Shown piece by piece: positions 1 to 11,614 of a DNA stretch of 64,000 bases. Location: assembly GCA_010015605.1 (NCBI GenBank), contig ML975280.1, forward strand, positions 62,001 to 126,000, read 5' to 3'. The stretch's first letter is position 1. Each line of letters starts with the position of its first letter. A model generated the notes under the pieces. The model did no database searches. It had not been told where the DNA came from and saw only the letters and a program-made list of their open reading frames with translations. Made by a program: the position numbers and the translations under genes. This stretch comes from Decorospora gaudefroyi. Its lineage: Eukaryota; Ascomycota; Dothideomycetes; Pleosporales; Pleosporaceae.

Positions 1-480
1 GAGTGAGATCTGGAGTGAACTTACCGCGCGTCTTGGGATGAGCGCATTCCGACTGGTAAACAGGAACGGACATAGACATCAAACCGACCGCCCAGCCTGC
101 TAAGATACGTCCAACAAGTATCATAGCTAGATGTTGCGCAGTGCATTGAAGCAAGGCGCCTATCAGATTGATAATGGCGCCAATCATAATGGTCTTCCTC
201 CGACCGAGACTATCCATCGTGAAGCCACCCCTAAGCAATCAACAGTCAGCACAACGAACGAATTCACCGAGACACTTGCTTACATGAACGAGCCAAAGAA
301 GGCTCCACCCGAGAACGTCGCATTGACAGCGCCTATCACCGAAGACGTCGTATCCGTGTCGAAAAACTTGAGGAAGTGGGGCGATTGGATTACAATGGCC
401 ATCACTCCCGAGTCGTAGCCGAAGAGGAAACTGCCTGTCGCTGCGAAGACCGCCAGCACCACATTGAAAAGGAGGCCCAT
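1..480 (-). CDS. MFS sugar transporter, N-terminal part (runs off the window)
   Basis: This is the 5' end of a major facilitator superfamily hexose-type transporter of the plasma membrane, read leftwards. Exon 1 (480-284) starts MGLLFNVV and includes the first transmembrane helix with the sugar-transporter signature GSFLFGYDSGVM. It ends at a GTAAGC donor. Intron 283-231 (53 bp) ends in TAG. Exon 2 (230-25) continues in phase and encodes the loop motif MDSLGRRKTI and the GRILAGWAVG helix, followed by PVYQSECAHPKTRG, which is diagnostic for fungal sugar porters. A second donor, GTAAGT, sits at 24, so the rest lies outside the window. The gene follows the GH31 alpha-xylosidase on the same strand with about 470 bp between them, which fits uptake of sugars released by that enzyme. 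The substrate is inferred only. The start codon is the first Met before the first helix, and an additional upstream exon cannot be excluded. Confidence 0.9.
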
Positions 481-948
481 AGCTCCTGTTGCTCTCGAGG
501 AAGTCCAAATGACAACAGAGAAGCAGAATGTTGAGGATATCAGGCAGCTTCCATAAGACGACGTCCAAAGGTATATACTGTTACCGGGGCATACTACGCC
601 GTTGATGCAAGGCGGTCATGTTACACTCTGCCCATCCTTCCAGCCTCGCTTGACCAAGCATTTCGGAAGCGCGCTCCTAGTTTCCACGGCCCACCTCACC
701 TACAAGCTTTAATCGGCGCCCGTTGGCAGAGTGCCCCTTGTCGATTGTGTGGACATCAGAATCCGGGGCATGACGAAGGATCGATGGGGTACAGTAGCGT
801 GCGGGGCGGCAAGTAATGTTGAATTTCCGCCAATGGAGAGTGCCGGCTCGCTTCAAACAAGTCGCGACGTGGTTCGCGACTCGTTCTGCCCTTCCTCGCC
901 GCTTGTTGAACCGAGTGCAGCTCCGCTCATGAGTTGCGGATCGCTTTC
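481..948. other. Intergenic spacer between transporter and alpha-xylosidase
   Basis: This spacer holds the 3' end of the alpha-xylosidase transcript and the promoter of the transporter. I see no further gene or repeat in it. Confidence 0.6.
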
Positions 949-3356
949 CTAACCTAGCTTCGAAACTTTCCACTCCCCGCTGAGAATGTCCATGCCCTTG
1001 AGCTCGCCACTGGTATCGACCTCCAGAACACCCATTTGTTCGCCTTTGGTACCCACCAAAGCCGCTTTATCTCCATCTTTAACACCATAAAGTCTCACCT
1101 CGCCACCGGAAGTGAGCCAGTTGTACCCGAAGCTGCTCTCGGCTTCACCCTCTGCTTGTCCGAGGACCAAAACAGTACCATCCCTAACGAACAACGGCAA
1201 TTGAAAAAATCCATACTTCTCCTTGACCCATCGGCCGCCTTGCGTCTCTTTTCCATCCCAGAAGCTGAACCAGCGGCCGGGTGGCAGGTAGTATTCAACG
1301 CTGCCGTCTTCCTCAAAGACCAGAGCAGCCAGAATTTGACTTCCGACCATGAATTCGCGATCCAGATACCAGGATGTTGGATCATCGGGGAATTCAAGCG
1401 CTACTGCGCGAACGCTTGTGGGCCAGCCGTTGGCGACGCTTTCCTCTGCTTGGGCGAATAAGTATGGCATCAAGCTACGTTTGAGCTGCACCCAGTGTCT
1501 GAGCACGTCAGTGCAGTTTTCAGCCTCAGTCGATGAGTTGTCAACTAGCCATGGCACGCGGTAGGAGTTCGAGCCATGGAGTCGACTATGCGAGTTAAGT
1601 AGTCCGAATGCAACCCAGCGCTTGTAGATCCAAGGCGGCGGGCTACCTTCGAAGCCACCAATGTCGCTCGTCCAGAAGGCGAATGAAGCGAGTCCAAGGC
1701 TCAGGCCTCCACGTACCGATTCTGCGAGTGCAGCAGGTGTCGACTCACAGTCACCGCCCCACTGGAGTGGGAAGCGTTGAGATCCTGCGCATGCCGTGCG
1801 TGCGAACAGAACAGCTTCGTGCTGTCCGTACCGTTTTTGCACCGCCTCAAAGACCAGTTTGTTGTAGATGAAAGCATAGTAGTTGTGCATGCGGCTTGGA
1901 TCCACGTTCTTATCATACCACTGGACGTTCTTGGTTGGTATGCGTTCGCCAAAGTCCGTCTTGATAGAGTTGACGCCCATATCAAACAGCCTGTCCATAC
2001 AATCCCGGAACCAGTCACATGCTTCAGGATTCGTGAAGTCCACCACAGCCATGCCCGTCTGCCACAGGTCCCACTGCCATACATCTCCGTTGGTTTTCTT
2101 CAGTAAGTAGCCTTTCTCCGCCGCATACTTGAAGACAGGGCTCGCTTGGCCAATGTACGGATTGGTCCAGACGCTGGCTTTGTTGATGAGACCGCCGTCT
2201 TTCATGCGCTTGATTTGACCTGCGGGGTCCGCGAATGACTCAGGGTCCCATATGAAGTCACACCAGTGGAAAGCTCGGAGCCAGAAGCAGTCGAAGTGGA
2301 AGACCTCGACTGGGATCTTGGATTCAGACATTTTCTCGACGAAGTGACGAACCGTTTGCTCATCGTAAGAGGTCGTGAAGGAGGTGCTGAGCCAGAGACC
2401 GTAAGACCACGCTGGGACACGATTCGACTTGCCAGTGAGAATGGAGTACTTGGTTAGGACTTCTTTGGGTGTTGGACCGTAAATGAGGTACCTTATGGAT
2501 GTTAGCCAACGTAATTATTCGCTTCATTTCAGGACGCACCACTTCAGGCGCTGCCCTTCCACTGTGGTCTGCACCCTGGAACATCGCTCGCTCCCAATCT
2601 CCATATCGATCTTATCAGGCGTATCAACGAACACGCCATAGCCCCTGGAGCTCAGCCAGAAGGAAATGTTCTTGTATGCCTGCTCACTCGAGGTGCCCCC
2701 ATCTTCGTTCCAAACTTGGACGTTCTGGCCAACTTTGTTCCAAGCGCCAAATCGCTCACCAAGTCCATGGATAGTTTCCCCAACACTCAACTCGGTTTGG
2801 GTAAACATGTAGTGCTTGTGCGCAGCCAAGTCTTCGACAATCTTAGGCGTGCTTAGAGCGGGCGAGTACGCCAGTCCCACACTGCGGTTGAGCAGGGAAG
2901 TCAGAGTCTTCGAGCCGCCCGTAGCATGGAACCTGATGTCGAACGTGTGCTCATCAGCACTGACGGTCGCACTCAACGCTCCGGATGTGACTGTCGTCCC
3001 TTTGTCGTTCTTCACCACCTCGGGCTTGAAGGCAGGCTTGCCGTCCGGGAAAAGGTCAAAGTCTGGGCCTAGGCGTCTTACACCGGCCAAATGGGTGACT
3101 TCGAGTGATATCACATCATCGAATTGGGCTTCGATCTCAACGGAAATGGTACTCAGATTGAGTGTGTCGCCTCGTGAGAAGATTTTCCTGGTCGGACACA
3201 GAAGGGTGACTGCCTTGTTGTCTTCGCGAGGTGTGACGGTGTATACCTCCTCTGCATGTTGTACTGTAAAGCGTTCGTTGACCAACCACATGCCTTTTCG
3301 TTGTTAGCACTGGCCCAATGCGGGCGAGATTGAGTCATACCATCGCGAAACTTCAT
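949..3356 (-). CDS. GH31 alpha-xylosidase (YicI-type)
   Basis: Family GH31 glycoside hydrolase, predicted to release alpha-linked xylose from isoprimeverose or xyloglucan oligosaccharides. Three exons: 3356-3341, 3293-2540 and 2491-949, with introns of 47 and 48 bp (GTATGA...AAG and GTGCGT...AAG) that keep the frame. They give 770 residues, almost the length of E. coli YicI (772). The spliced N-terminus reads MKFRDGMWLVNERF, the typical YicI-group start. The catalytic nucleophile is Asp of KTDFGERIP (about residue 436). The acid/base is Asp of QWGGDC (about 504), preceded by FARTACAGSQRFP, and SDIGGFEG follows. I see no convincing secretion signal, so the enzyme is probably intracellular and acts on imported oligosaccharides. 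A sugar transporter gene lies directly downstream on the same strand. A GH31 alpha-glucosidase is the alternative, but the KTDFGE and GGDC context favours alpha-xylosidase. Confidence 0.93.
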
Positions 3357-4523
3357 ATTGCCGTTGCTGCTTGGACCGCGAGACTCGCGACCAGTACTGA
3401 GAGATGGATCTCGCTATGGTATAGAGGTCTGTCTACAACAATCCTCATCCCAAGTCTCTCCAGACAGCTACAGGCGGCATCATACTGTACCCAGGTAGTA
3501 GCGTCGGCAGGTCGGTCCGGGCCGTGGGTCACGGTGGGTGGTGGTGACGGATTGTTCGGTGACAGATGGTCCGATGCCCCTCATGCTGCGGGGTACCTAC
3601 CTACTTACGTACACAGCATACCCACCTTTTGTATCTTGAACACGTGATGACAATGGAACCAGAAAATATAATAAGACCGTGGTATCAGCGAAAGTGGACC
3701 AACAAATCCTTCGCGTTCCAATGTGTCGCAGGTTGCCTGAGCCGAGACATTTTAGATGAAGACCGGACCGGATGTCGGGTACGGTAAACCCAGGACGGAA
3801 TTATCCCTTCACATCCTAGTCAATTCTGCCGTATTGGTACGTGGAAGACGGCGGTATATCTTGCCTTGTCCCGCCGCGGTTCGCGGATCTCTGCATGCAT
3901 GCCGCGACCACTAACTCAATGAGCAAGAATCCACCTGGAGGGGAAAAAACTTGCTTTTATCACAACCTGTGATGGCGCCACTCGGAATGCCCCACACTTA
4001 CGCCCGACTACTACCTAGGTAGCTAGATAACACCCCATTAATTCGAGATGCGACGGTAAACGGCGCGGCACAGTGTGAACGCTGCACATGCGTCAATCAG
4101 TCACCCTGCCATCGTAGCATAACAGGAAACATAATGGTCGAAAACGAATTAGGAGCCCAATAAAGCCGGGATCGTGATCCACATGCCGCCAATACCCACT
4201 GCAACTAAAGTAGTCGGAACTTAGTCGGAGGTTCCGGTGTTTATTTTGGTCTTGGAGCTGGACTCGGAGCCGCTCTGACGGGCTGTATACTTGTACTTCT
4301 GCCTGGTTTGTGGACGCGAATCTGGATTCCCTTTCAACTACGTTACTGCCCTAACTTTGTCGAAGAGGACCGTTCTAAAACGTTCAAACATCATTATCCG
4401 GACGTACCCTGGATTTTCCGTCCGCTTCTTTGCAGCTACAAGGTCTCCCCCTTCCCTTGAGACCCCTTTTTATCAACCAGACATCGAGACACTGCGCTGG
4501 ACGGGTATTATAGTGGCTACAAG
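3357..4523. other. Divergent intergenic region
   Basis: This is the shared upstream region of the alpha-xylosidase (leftward) and the EthD-like gene (rightward). It contains the 12-bp palindrome CTACCTAGGTAG near 4011. I find no supported gene in it. Confidence 0.5.
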
Positions 4524-4946
4524 ATGACATTCTCGGTTTTGGTGTTCTACACCCGTCGCCCAGATGTCACACCTGAACGGTTCCAAACCTACATGGAGGA
4601 AACCCATGTACCGTTGTTTAAAAAGGTGTTGGGGCCTCATTACCCTCTGAGCTACAACATGCGGTACGTGGTGCGTGTGTCATCTGGGGCTGGGGACCGG
4701 CTGGGTGCGACTACCTCGGCTAAAGGACGAGCCGATCCAGACGCACCTGTTGTCCTCGTTGGCTCGACAAAAGATGTTGAATGGGACGCGCTGGGCGAGA
4801 TGGTGTTCCGCGACGAACTGCACGTACAGCAAGCCTTTGCCATGATGAACAGCCCAGCGGGAGAGCAGGTGCAAGACGACGAAGGCGAGTTTACGGTGCC
4901 GGACAAGCTCCGCCTACTCCTCATGGGCGAGACGCGCTATCACTAG
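4524..4946 (+). CDS. EthD / dimeric alpha-beta barrel domain protein
   Basis: A single-exon protein of 140 residues. The N-terminus, SVLVFYTRRPDVTPERFQTY followed by MEETHVPLFKK, is the typical opening strand and helix of EthD-like ferredoxin-fold proteins (small dimeric alpha-beta barrels). The C-terminal third, with DELHVQQAF and FTVPDKLRLLLMGET, matches the closing half of the same fold. In fungi such proteins are often cofactor-less monooxygenases, decarboxylases or cyclase-like helpers in secondary metabolism, but this one has no biosynthetic partner nearby, so no reaction can be assigned. The start is the first ATG of the frame, directly after an A-rich context. Length fits the family. 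The fold assignment is fairly secure; the function is unknown. Confidence 0.75.
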   Translation: MTFSVLVFYTRRPDVTPERFQTYMEETHVPLFKKVLGPHYPLSYNMRYVVRVSSGAGDRLGATTSAKGRADPDAPVVLVGSTKDVEWDALGEMVFRDELHVQQAFAMMNSPAGEQVQDDEGEFTVPDKLRLLLMGETRYH

Positions 4947-6812
4947 TACGAGCCAAATGCGCCTCTGGATGCAGAGTGTACTCTCGAGTACGTCTTGAAT
5001 ATTGTTGTCTCTGCGATAATCGAATGCTGATGCGTAACCGCAGATAGACGGGCGGGATGGGTGCGGTGCATGGCGTCCGCCGTCTGCCATGAGCTGCACA
5101 GCTGGAAGGGCCGGGCCGGAACGATCTCATGCATTAGACAACTGAATAGACGCGATGTTGAAGATCAGGATGCGCTCAGTGGCCCTTGCGCATCCAACTT
5201 GCCCGCGGAAGTCCAGGTCTTCGTTGTTGAGTACAAATGGATGCCACTTGTTGAGCGCGACGCATGTACAAGGACCACCATGACTGTCGGAGGATTTTGA
5301 AAGCAAGCTGTGTATAATTTTGTTCACTATAGTAGCCTGTCAAAATATCACTTTAAAGTTTGGATCCATCTGCAGAGTAGGGATGATTGATTGATTGATT
5401 GATTGATTGTGTCCTACTCAGTTTCAGCCGCGATGTCTCCGCAGCTATGCCCGGTTAGGCGGGCTTGGCAGACAGCCGACGCGTCCCGGGTTATTGCTAA
5501 TCCGCTCCGCCCCGCTTCATCCTGCAAAACAAGACCAGCTGTCCCCAGAGACCTGCCTTTTCTCCCTCGACCACTATCTAAATATGCTTGGCGGCCCATC
5601 TAGATAATGGTTCTGATACTAGTGTACACTGTTTTCTAGGCTTCGTAGAGGCTCTCACCTCGTGTGTCGCGTCCGCTATACCTACAGTCTCCCCCCAGCG
5701 CTCGGCTTCATCTACGCGTCTGCGATCCCGATTTGCCCAAGGATCCGCGTCAGAGTAGGGATGAGGGAAAAGGTGAAAGTACCAAAAGCTCAATCGGGCT
5801 AATGCAGTGATTACGTGATGATTACGTCAGTGTCGGTAAAATTCCCATTTGCTCTTTCACTCAACGTGAGGCGCAAGAAAGTTGCAACCACCGCACGTCA
5901 CAAGTCCTGGCTCGCATCCCTACCAGCAGATAGGAGTGAACATATCCCAATTTGCTGATGTGAAGTGGCTGCGAAATAGATTTGGCTATTGTCACAGCTC
6001 TCCCAATTCCCAACCTTTTCTTTTCAGCCTTGATCTCACCACGAAATCTTGCATGCGAAAGTAGTCTAGACAATTTTGGTAGCATTTGTAGTCGGCGGCG
6101 GACTGCGGCATGCCTATATAGTGGTGCAGTCATGAAGAGTAGCATATCATTATGGAGAGTAGGAGATCCATCAAAGGGAGTGCCTATCTTTCGTCCCTCG
6201 CAACTCTCGTCTAAGCTCCATGAGATCATTTCTTACCAACTCTTCCCTTTGCATAGCGCATCTGCAATTTTCAAATCGCCCCCAAAGCCTTGATGCGCCT
6301 ATGCGCTGTGCGCTGTATGCGCAGTGCATGTTATAGTTGTTGGATGTGGCGGCGGCGCGGATGTCGCAAAGCGGTGCGTGCGATTGCCGTGAGATTACGA
6401 AGGGGATCCGTCCCGTCCGCATCTATATAGCTGAACGCCTGACGCACTCTCACTGGAATTTCGGCTATGGAGAGGCCTTTGATCAGCGATTTGGACCTTC
6501 TTTTGTATTGCTTTCAATATACATGTAAGGCAGTAAGCTACCTAGTTTGCACACATGAGTTGTGATGCTTGAGTCCGGCCACTCGAAACGCTCTTGTTCT
6601 TCTCGGAAGAGCGTATGCTCAATCATATGCGCACCATCGGTGCCCAGCTTCGCGGTTGTTGTCGTGGCCGAATAGATTCAGACGTGCGCGGTATGTAGGA
6701 TCGCACGTCGGATGCTTGGGAGACATGCGGTACTGTGGCCATCTGTTCACTTGAATCTGCACGAGGCTTTCATGCATGTTATTTCTTTCCACTTTAACTC
6801 GCTTCACGCCGT
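4947..6812. other. Gene-poor region with a tetranucleotide microsatellite
   Basis: About 1.9 kb holds the 3' ends of the EthD-like gene and the rhodopsin-type gene. A perfect (GATT)6 microsatellite lies at 5385-5408. Short open frames exist on both strands, but none has a recognisable domain, splice structure or coding pattern. Confidence 0.5.
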
Positions 6813-8293
6813 TTAATCCCCGCTTCTTACATGAGTCGTCAGAAGGCTGCTATTGGATGCCACAGGTCGAATAACGGCTGCCTCTCGAAGCTGGATATTG
6901 GATTTGACGGCGCCAGAATCCGAACTGGGCTTCGTAGCAAAAACGCTAGAGTCTAATATCATGTCCTGTTCGATCCAGTGAATGTTCTGGTCCCCTGTCG
7001 TAGGCTTGTCGGCTTGATTACCGAAACGCTTTCTGATAAACGTGTACAGCGTCGGTAGGCAAGTACATATAATGCCAAGCCACATCTCGACCACCCTACG
7101 CATTTCGTCAGCATATGGAAGACAGTAAGACGAAAGGGGTGGATACTGAAGAGCAGACATACAGCCATGTAAAGTTGGTGGCCAAAACCCAAGTAACGTC
7201 CGTGGCCGCGGTGAGCATGCCATGAACGACAGTCTCAAGTCTAATCAAACTAACCACACAGACACTGCCCCTAGTTAGCAAACATGGGTTTTCCAAGCCT
7301 CACTGCGCACTCATACTTACATAGACCCCGTCATAAGTAATGCCGCGACTCCCGCTTTCTTCCTGGCCGGTAGCCTCAAGTCCTTGATAATGAACAACGG
7401 CAGAACCAGCAGTGCCAGATCCGTCGCAGCATTAATACAGGCGATTGACAGGAAGAAAGCATCGAGATCAATGCATGATCCGGTGGGCGAGCTTAAGTTC
7501 CAGTATTTCGACATGGGCTGGCATACCCACACGAAAGGAAAGGCGGCGAGCAAACTGTATATGACGGTGATGACCGCTACAGCGTGGACAGCCGTGCGAA
7601 GACTGCGCGAGAGAGCGAAGCGGAGGTAGAAGGCGCAGAGCGAGACTTTGAACAAGAGCGCGGACAGGTGATAGAATATCGGGCCGCCTGTGCCGCCAAT
7701 CTGCGGAGCTCGTCAGTAATTGGCGGGTGTTGTGGATGGTTGCGTCTTAAGAGAAGTACACGGGGGTGGAACACGTACTTTCATAAAAGCGTTAAATTTG
7801 TGGGTTGGGACGTCCCACATATGGTTTCCGAGGCCATTGGTCGTTTCTAGTGGGGTGAATCAGCGTGAGGGGGGGAAAATATGGTGCTGGAGTTTGTTCT
7901 TACGGATACTGATCAGGATAGAGTAGCCTAGCGCTAGTAGCTAACTCTTGATGTCAATTTTTAACCCTTCAGAGCTTCCGCGTGGTGTTTTCGAGGACGG
8001 ATGCGTACCGTTGAAGCAATAATGGTATCTAATGCACACAATAAGCAAGCATTCCAACGTTTTTTCGTCTAAGTCAAATAACGGAGGGGATCCTCACAGT
8101 CATCCCACCCAGTGTTACGCAGTATATATCGTTTGGTGTAGAAACGAACAATGCATAGCGGTATCGTGATGACGGGCCCAACAACGGACGCGATGATCAA
8201 GCGGGACGCGATTGACTCTGGGTCCTTGAAGTTTGGCGTAATGCCGAGTGGAGGTGGGAGCGCACCGTCACTGTTGCTATGACTGGATGTCAT
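6813..8293 (-). CDS. Rhodopsin-domain (PTH11-like) seven-helix membrane protein
   Basis: Integral membrane protein of the fungal rhodopsin-domain / PTH11-like GPCR group. I assembled seven exons: 8293-8098, 8028-8009, 7940-7904, 7846-7779, 7700-7321, 7264-7163 and 7095-6813. The six introns are 56-78 bp with GT...AG ends and consistent phases, giving 361 residues. The product shows the family order: a first helix ending in RFYTKRYI, then GWDDYTIIAS, then NGLGNHMWD, then YHLSALLFKVSLCAFYLRF, then the extracellular WVCQPMSKYWN and a Cys at GSCIDLD. The last helix is WLVVEMWLGIICTCLP, followed by a Ser-rich cytosolic tail. Members include the Magnaporthe surface-sensing receptor Pth11, but this one lacks an N-terminal CFEM domain and its ligand is unknown. 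The 20-bp and 37-bp micro-exons are easy for gene callers to miss. Confidence 0.88.
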
Positions 8294-9065
8294 AGAGGCG
8301 CAGAGAGACGTAGTAGAAAAACATCGAGCCAACTGTGCTGCCAACGAATTTGAATTGAAAGCAAAGGGAAATCGACAAGTGTTATGTTGTGCTTTGTTGG
8401 GCTGTGCCGTTAGTGGCTCCTGCGGATATAGACGAACAGACCCCTGTGGATTACCCCAGCTTTGGGAGAAAAAGGAGTCGCATAAACGCCACTGCCTTCA
8501 GCCTCGGGTGTCATTGACCATGGACCTGGGGTCATCGGCTAGGATCCTATCGCGACGAAACCTAAAATAGCTTGTCGTAGGCTGCCATATGGCCTGCTTA
8601 CCGTCCGCCCAATGTCATGTCATTTGCGTGACGACGGGCCGCCGTGTACCAACAAGCAACAGAGAAAGTTTAATGTTGGCGTTCGGGTGAATAGAGTTTC
8701 TCTTATCCGGTCTTGGGCTAGCGCAGGGCACGGGGTAGGAAGTGCCATGACGATTCACGTCCCGAAGTTCCCCGTCCCTTCCTTCTCCACATCATCCATG
8801 CCTCAGCGCTAGGAGTGGCTCCAATACTAACGCTATCAGATCTTGGAGTATGCCATGCTACGAACGGACAATCTTCAGTGGAACTTTTAACGCTCGCCAG
8901 GCCTGAGTGCGAAAAAGATCACAGAGACTCGCCTGCAGCAGCGCGAAAGGAGATATGCAATGTGGCTTTTCTATATACATTATACCCTAACCTTTTCATC
9001 AATGTAGATTTCCCATCCAATTTCTTTCCATTCCTTCATCCACGTTTTCTCATACTAGCAGACGC
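8294..9065. other. Intergenic region upstream of the rhodopsin-domain gene
   Basis: This is the promoter side of the membrane-protein gene. No gene or repeat could be supported here. Confidence 0.5.
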
Positions 9066-9437
9066 TCAGCCCCCTCCTCCACGCTCAAATGTTCCCTTCT
9101 CACCGTCGCTCTCGACTTGCACAGCTACAGTAACTTCAGAAACAATGACAATGTACGTCCAGTCCAGTGGTGCTTCCACACCATATGGACCAACGTGCAC
9201 ATCGTCATGTTGAGGCAGTGGGTCAACAGCAGGGACTGTGGCGCTCTCAGTCTCATTCGCGCCAGCATGAGCGTTCGACTCTCGAGCTGTGGCGGACTCA
9301 ACCGCGGCTTTTCCGAGAGATGGTGCGGACGTGACGGATGTGTTTCTCTTGAACGAGCCATGTAGTGGCGAGCGCACTGGACTTGCTGCTCTGGGGCTGG
9401 GGCTCGAAATGCGCTTCAGTGAGTTTACTATTTTCAT
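9066..9437 (-). CDS. Small hypothetical protein, Ser/Pro-rich N-terminus (uncertain)
   Basis: An open frame of 123 residues from the Met of MKIVNSLKRISSPSP. The N-terminal part is basic and rich in Ser, Pro and Arg (SPSPRAASPVRSPLHGSFKR). The middle is Ala/Glu/Thr-rich. The C-terminal part contains VEAPLDWTYIVIVSEVTVAV, a possible short beta-rich segment, and ends in a glycine run. No domain is recognised. An earlier in-frame Met exists 54 bp upstream. The opposite strand also has an open frame across part of the region, so coding is only a possibility. Confidence 0.3.
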   Translation of the reverse strand: MKIVNSLKRISSPSPRAASPVRSPLHGSFKRNTSVTSAPSLGKAAVESATARESNAHAGANETESATVPAVDPLPQHDDVHVGPYGVEAPLDWTYIVIVSEVTVAVQVESDGEKGTFERGGGG

Positions 9438-10535
9438 TGCGGGCGTTGGAATTAGGCAGTAGAAGATAATGTTTATTGTCTGCAGCCTCAATCAGGTCCG
9501 AGATTTTATATTCTGAGCCGTGGAACGGACATTGAATTCGGCATCTGCTGACGACTTCGTGGAGCGGCCAGCGCATCGATACTACCTATTCTCTTCAAGA
9601 TCCAAGGTCACGCAGGCGATATGTCAGGCCTCTGTAGATGTGTCAATCTTGTCCCCATCATCCATTTCCCTTCACGACCACCACTCTTCTCTTCGCCTCC
9701 TGCATCGCTGTCACACACGACAGTCTCATGTCTGCTTCCTGGCTACCACCCAAACCGAGCGGTCGGTTCCTTTGCTGTGCGCTTATACTATTTTCTCGAC
9801 AGTGATGCTGTCATGTCGGACCTGTTTGGGGTCGGGGTTGGTAGATTTGGGCGTAAGGGATTCTGGGTTAAGAGGGTTGGTAAGAAGGGTGAGCTCTAGA
9901 GCGATGATACGCTAGTCCGCTTCGTGTATCAGGATGTAAAGGTCAAGGAGAGCAGTGCGGGCGTTGAGAGGCCCTCGGCTAGAGAAGGGGCAGGGGTTGT
10001 AAAACATTTTCCAATGTCGAGCCTGTTTGAGGTATTCTAATGAGTGGAAATTCGAGGCTAAAGGTCACAACTTGCTGGTTATGGTAGGTTTTTGCAGAGG
10101 GTTTCTAGTCTCTTTGACGACAAATATGCGCTGTCTTGGACTCGACTAATTATACATGCAGCCCAGACCGCGCGCTGCACACGAAATTTGACAGCGAGTA
10201 GTAGCATGTATTCAATCTACCGACTAGGTTGAAAGTATAGCGACTTACATACCTCCTGGAGGATACAACCCAGTTTACACTTTACTGTCTCTACGTTTCC
10301 TGGCGGCTTGGATCTACACAAAACTCCACCCACCGCCCTCGCACACTTCTCAACATCACTGAAGTCACTTAGGCACATCTACACCATCACCACCCACTAT
10401 CTGAGTTTCACAATCGACCCAAACATCACCAAAATCTGAACCACGAAGCTATAGCTTTCAGCCGTCCCCAAGTACTCTTCTTCCTCACTCTCCGCTTATC
10501 CGCCTCGTCCGCCACCTCCGTCTCTACCACTTCCG
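9438..10535. other. Intergenic region
   Basis: About 1.1 kb with no supported gene. A pyrimidine-rich stretch on the + strand (about 10300-10560) lies beside the 3' end of the next gene. Confidence 0.5.
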
Positions 10536-11153
10536 CTACTTCCGCCTCCATCTCGCCCTCTCGTCGCTCCCCTCCTCACTCTCCGTAACAACAACATCCT
10601 CCCGGCCCTCACTCCCCCCCGTCGAGATGGACAACGCCCCGTAATGCGTGTAACTCGCATGCCTCAACCCAGGATTGTGCGGCCGTTCAGGCGGCTCGCC
10701 ATCCTCCCTCTCCACATCAAAATACGTATCGAAGCCCTTACTATCAACATCTAATTCCAGAACCTCGGGGTCAAGATCGACCAGCGTGGTCGGTGTACAT
10801 GCGTCGCGATACCCAGCTCGAGCGGGCAGGATGCGGATATCGAGGGGTGCGTGTGTGAATCTTTTTAGTACGTCGGCTATTAGTTCGTTGACCGTTTTTT
10901 CGGATAGTTGGTGGATTTCACGGAGAGACGGTAGGCGGTGCAAGTATAGTGCCCCAGGTGGATGCCGGGGGAAGACGTAGTAGAGACCGGGGCGGACTTG
11001 GGATGGGGATGAGGGTAGGAAGGTTGCGGGTTGCGGGTGGCTTGATGGGAGAGCAAAGTATTCGTCGTCGGGTTCCGATGGGGGGTCGGTTGGCATCATG
11101 AAAGGCGAGGGGGTGATGGAGGGTTGGAGAAACCGGTGGACGACATCAGGCAT
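10536..11153 (-). CDS. Hypothetical acidic protein
   Basis: Protein of 205 residues from the Met of MPDVVHRFLQPSITPSPF. The open frame extends 57 codons further upstream, but that part has unusual composition and no conserved look, so I chose the internal Met. The first 70 residues are Pro/Ser-rich. The centre (GLYYVFPRHPPGALYLHR, then a helix LREIHQLSEKTVNELIADVL) looks structured. The C-terminus is acidic and ends with a basic RARWRRK. No known domain is recognised. The gene lies about 390 bp downstream of the initiator tRNA on the same strand. Confidence 0.55.
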   Translation of the reverse strand: MPDVVHRFLQPSITPSPFMMPTDPPSEPDDEYFALPSSHPQPATFLPSSPSQVRPGLYYVFPRHPPGALYLHRLPSLREIHQLSEKTVNELIADVLKRFTHAPLDIRILPARAGYRDACTPTTLVDLDPEVLELDVDSKGFDTYFDVEREDGEPPERPHNPGLRHASYTHYGALSISTGGSEGREDVVVTESEEGSDERARWRRK

Positions 11154-11526
11154 CTTCAAGGAGAAATTGAATATCACAAGAGATTCTGGAAAGCAACCGA
11201 GTGTTTGTAACTGCCACATTGCCCGCTGCTTTGATGTACAATCGATGAAGTTTATCCAACGCATGCTCCAAACGGTGTTGGCAACGCATGGGAACGAATT
11301 GATAAGGGAATTTGCAGAAGTCACAGAATTGAGGGACAGCCGGTGAGTACATGTATAACTCCAATCTTAGTTATCACAGTGGCAAACACAATAGAAACTA
11401 TGATTTCAAAACTGCAAAAAGCAGAACATCACTGCAAAAAGAGCCCAGGGAAGGACTGGCCTGAGATTACATTGGCAGAGGTTGGAAAGCTCCTGTACTA
11501 TCGGGAGACTTGGGGAGGTATAAGCC
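11154..11526. other. Spacer between hypothetical gene and tRNA
   Basis: No gene supported. The upstream extension of the neighbouring reading frame occupies part of it. Confidence 0.5.
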
Positions 11527-11533
11527 AAAAAAA
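11527..11533 (-). terminator. RNA polymerase III T-run terminator
   Basis: Seven consecutive T residues on the minus strand begin 10 bases after the last base of the tRNA gene. This is a standard RNA polymerase III stop signal. Confidence 0.85.
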
Positions 11534-11542
11534 TTGAGATTG

Positions 11543-11614
11543 TAGCTGAAGCACGTTTCGATCGTGCGTCCTCCGGGTTATGAGCCCGGCGCGCTTCCGC
11601 TGCGCCATTCAGCT
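11543..11614 (-). tRNA. Initiator tRNA-Met (CAT anticodon)
   Basis: A complete intronless 72-nt tRNA including the discriminator A. The acceptor stem pairs AGCTGAA with TTCAGCT, the D stem is GCGC/GCGC, the anticodon stem-loop is CCGGG-CTCATAA-CCCGG, and the T stem is GCACG/CGTGC. The anticodon is CAT. Three features mark it as the eukaryotic initiator rather than the elongator: the A1:U72 pair, the three consecutive G:C pairs flanking the anticodon loop, and a T-loop reading ATCGAAA instead of TTC-containing. These match the known yeast initiator pattern. A T7 terminator follows. Confidence 0.95.

Noticed and set aside
8815..9213. 132-codon open frame on the + strand
   Set aside because: Low-complexity Ser/Pro translation, lies partly opposite a better minus-strand candidate, and has no conserved feature.
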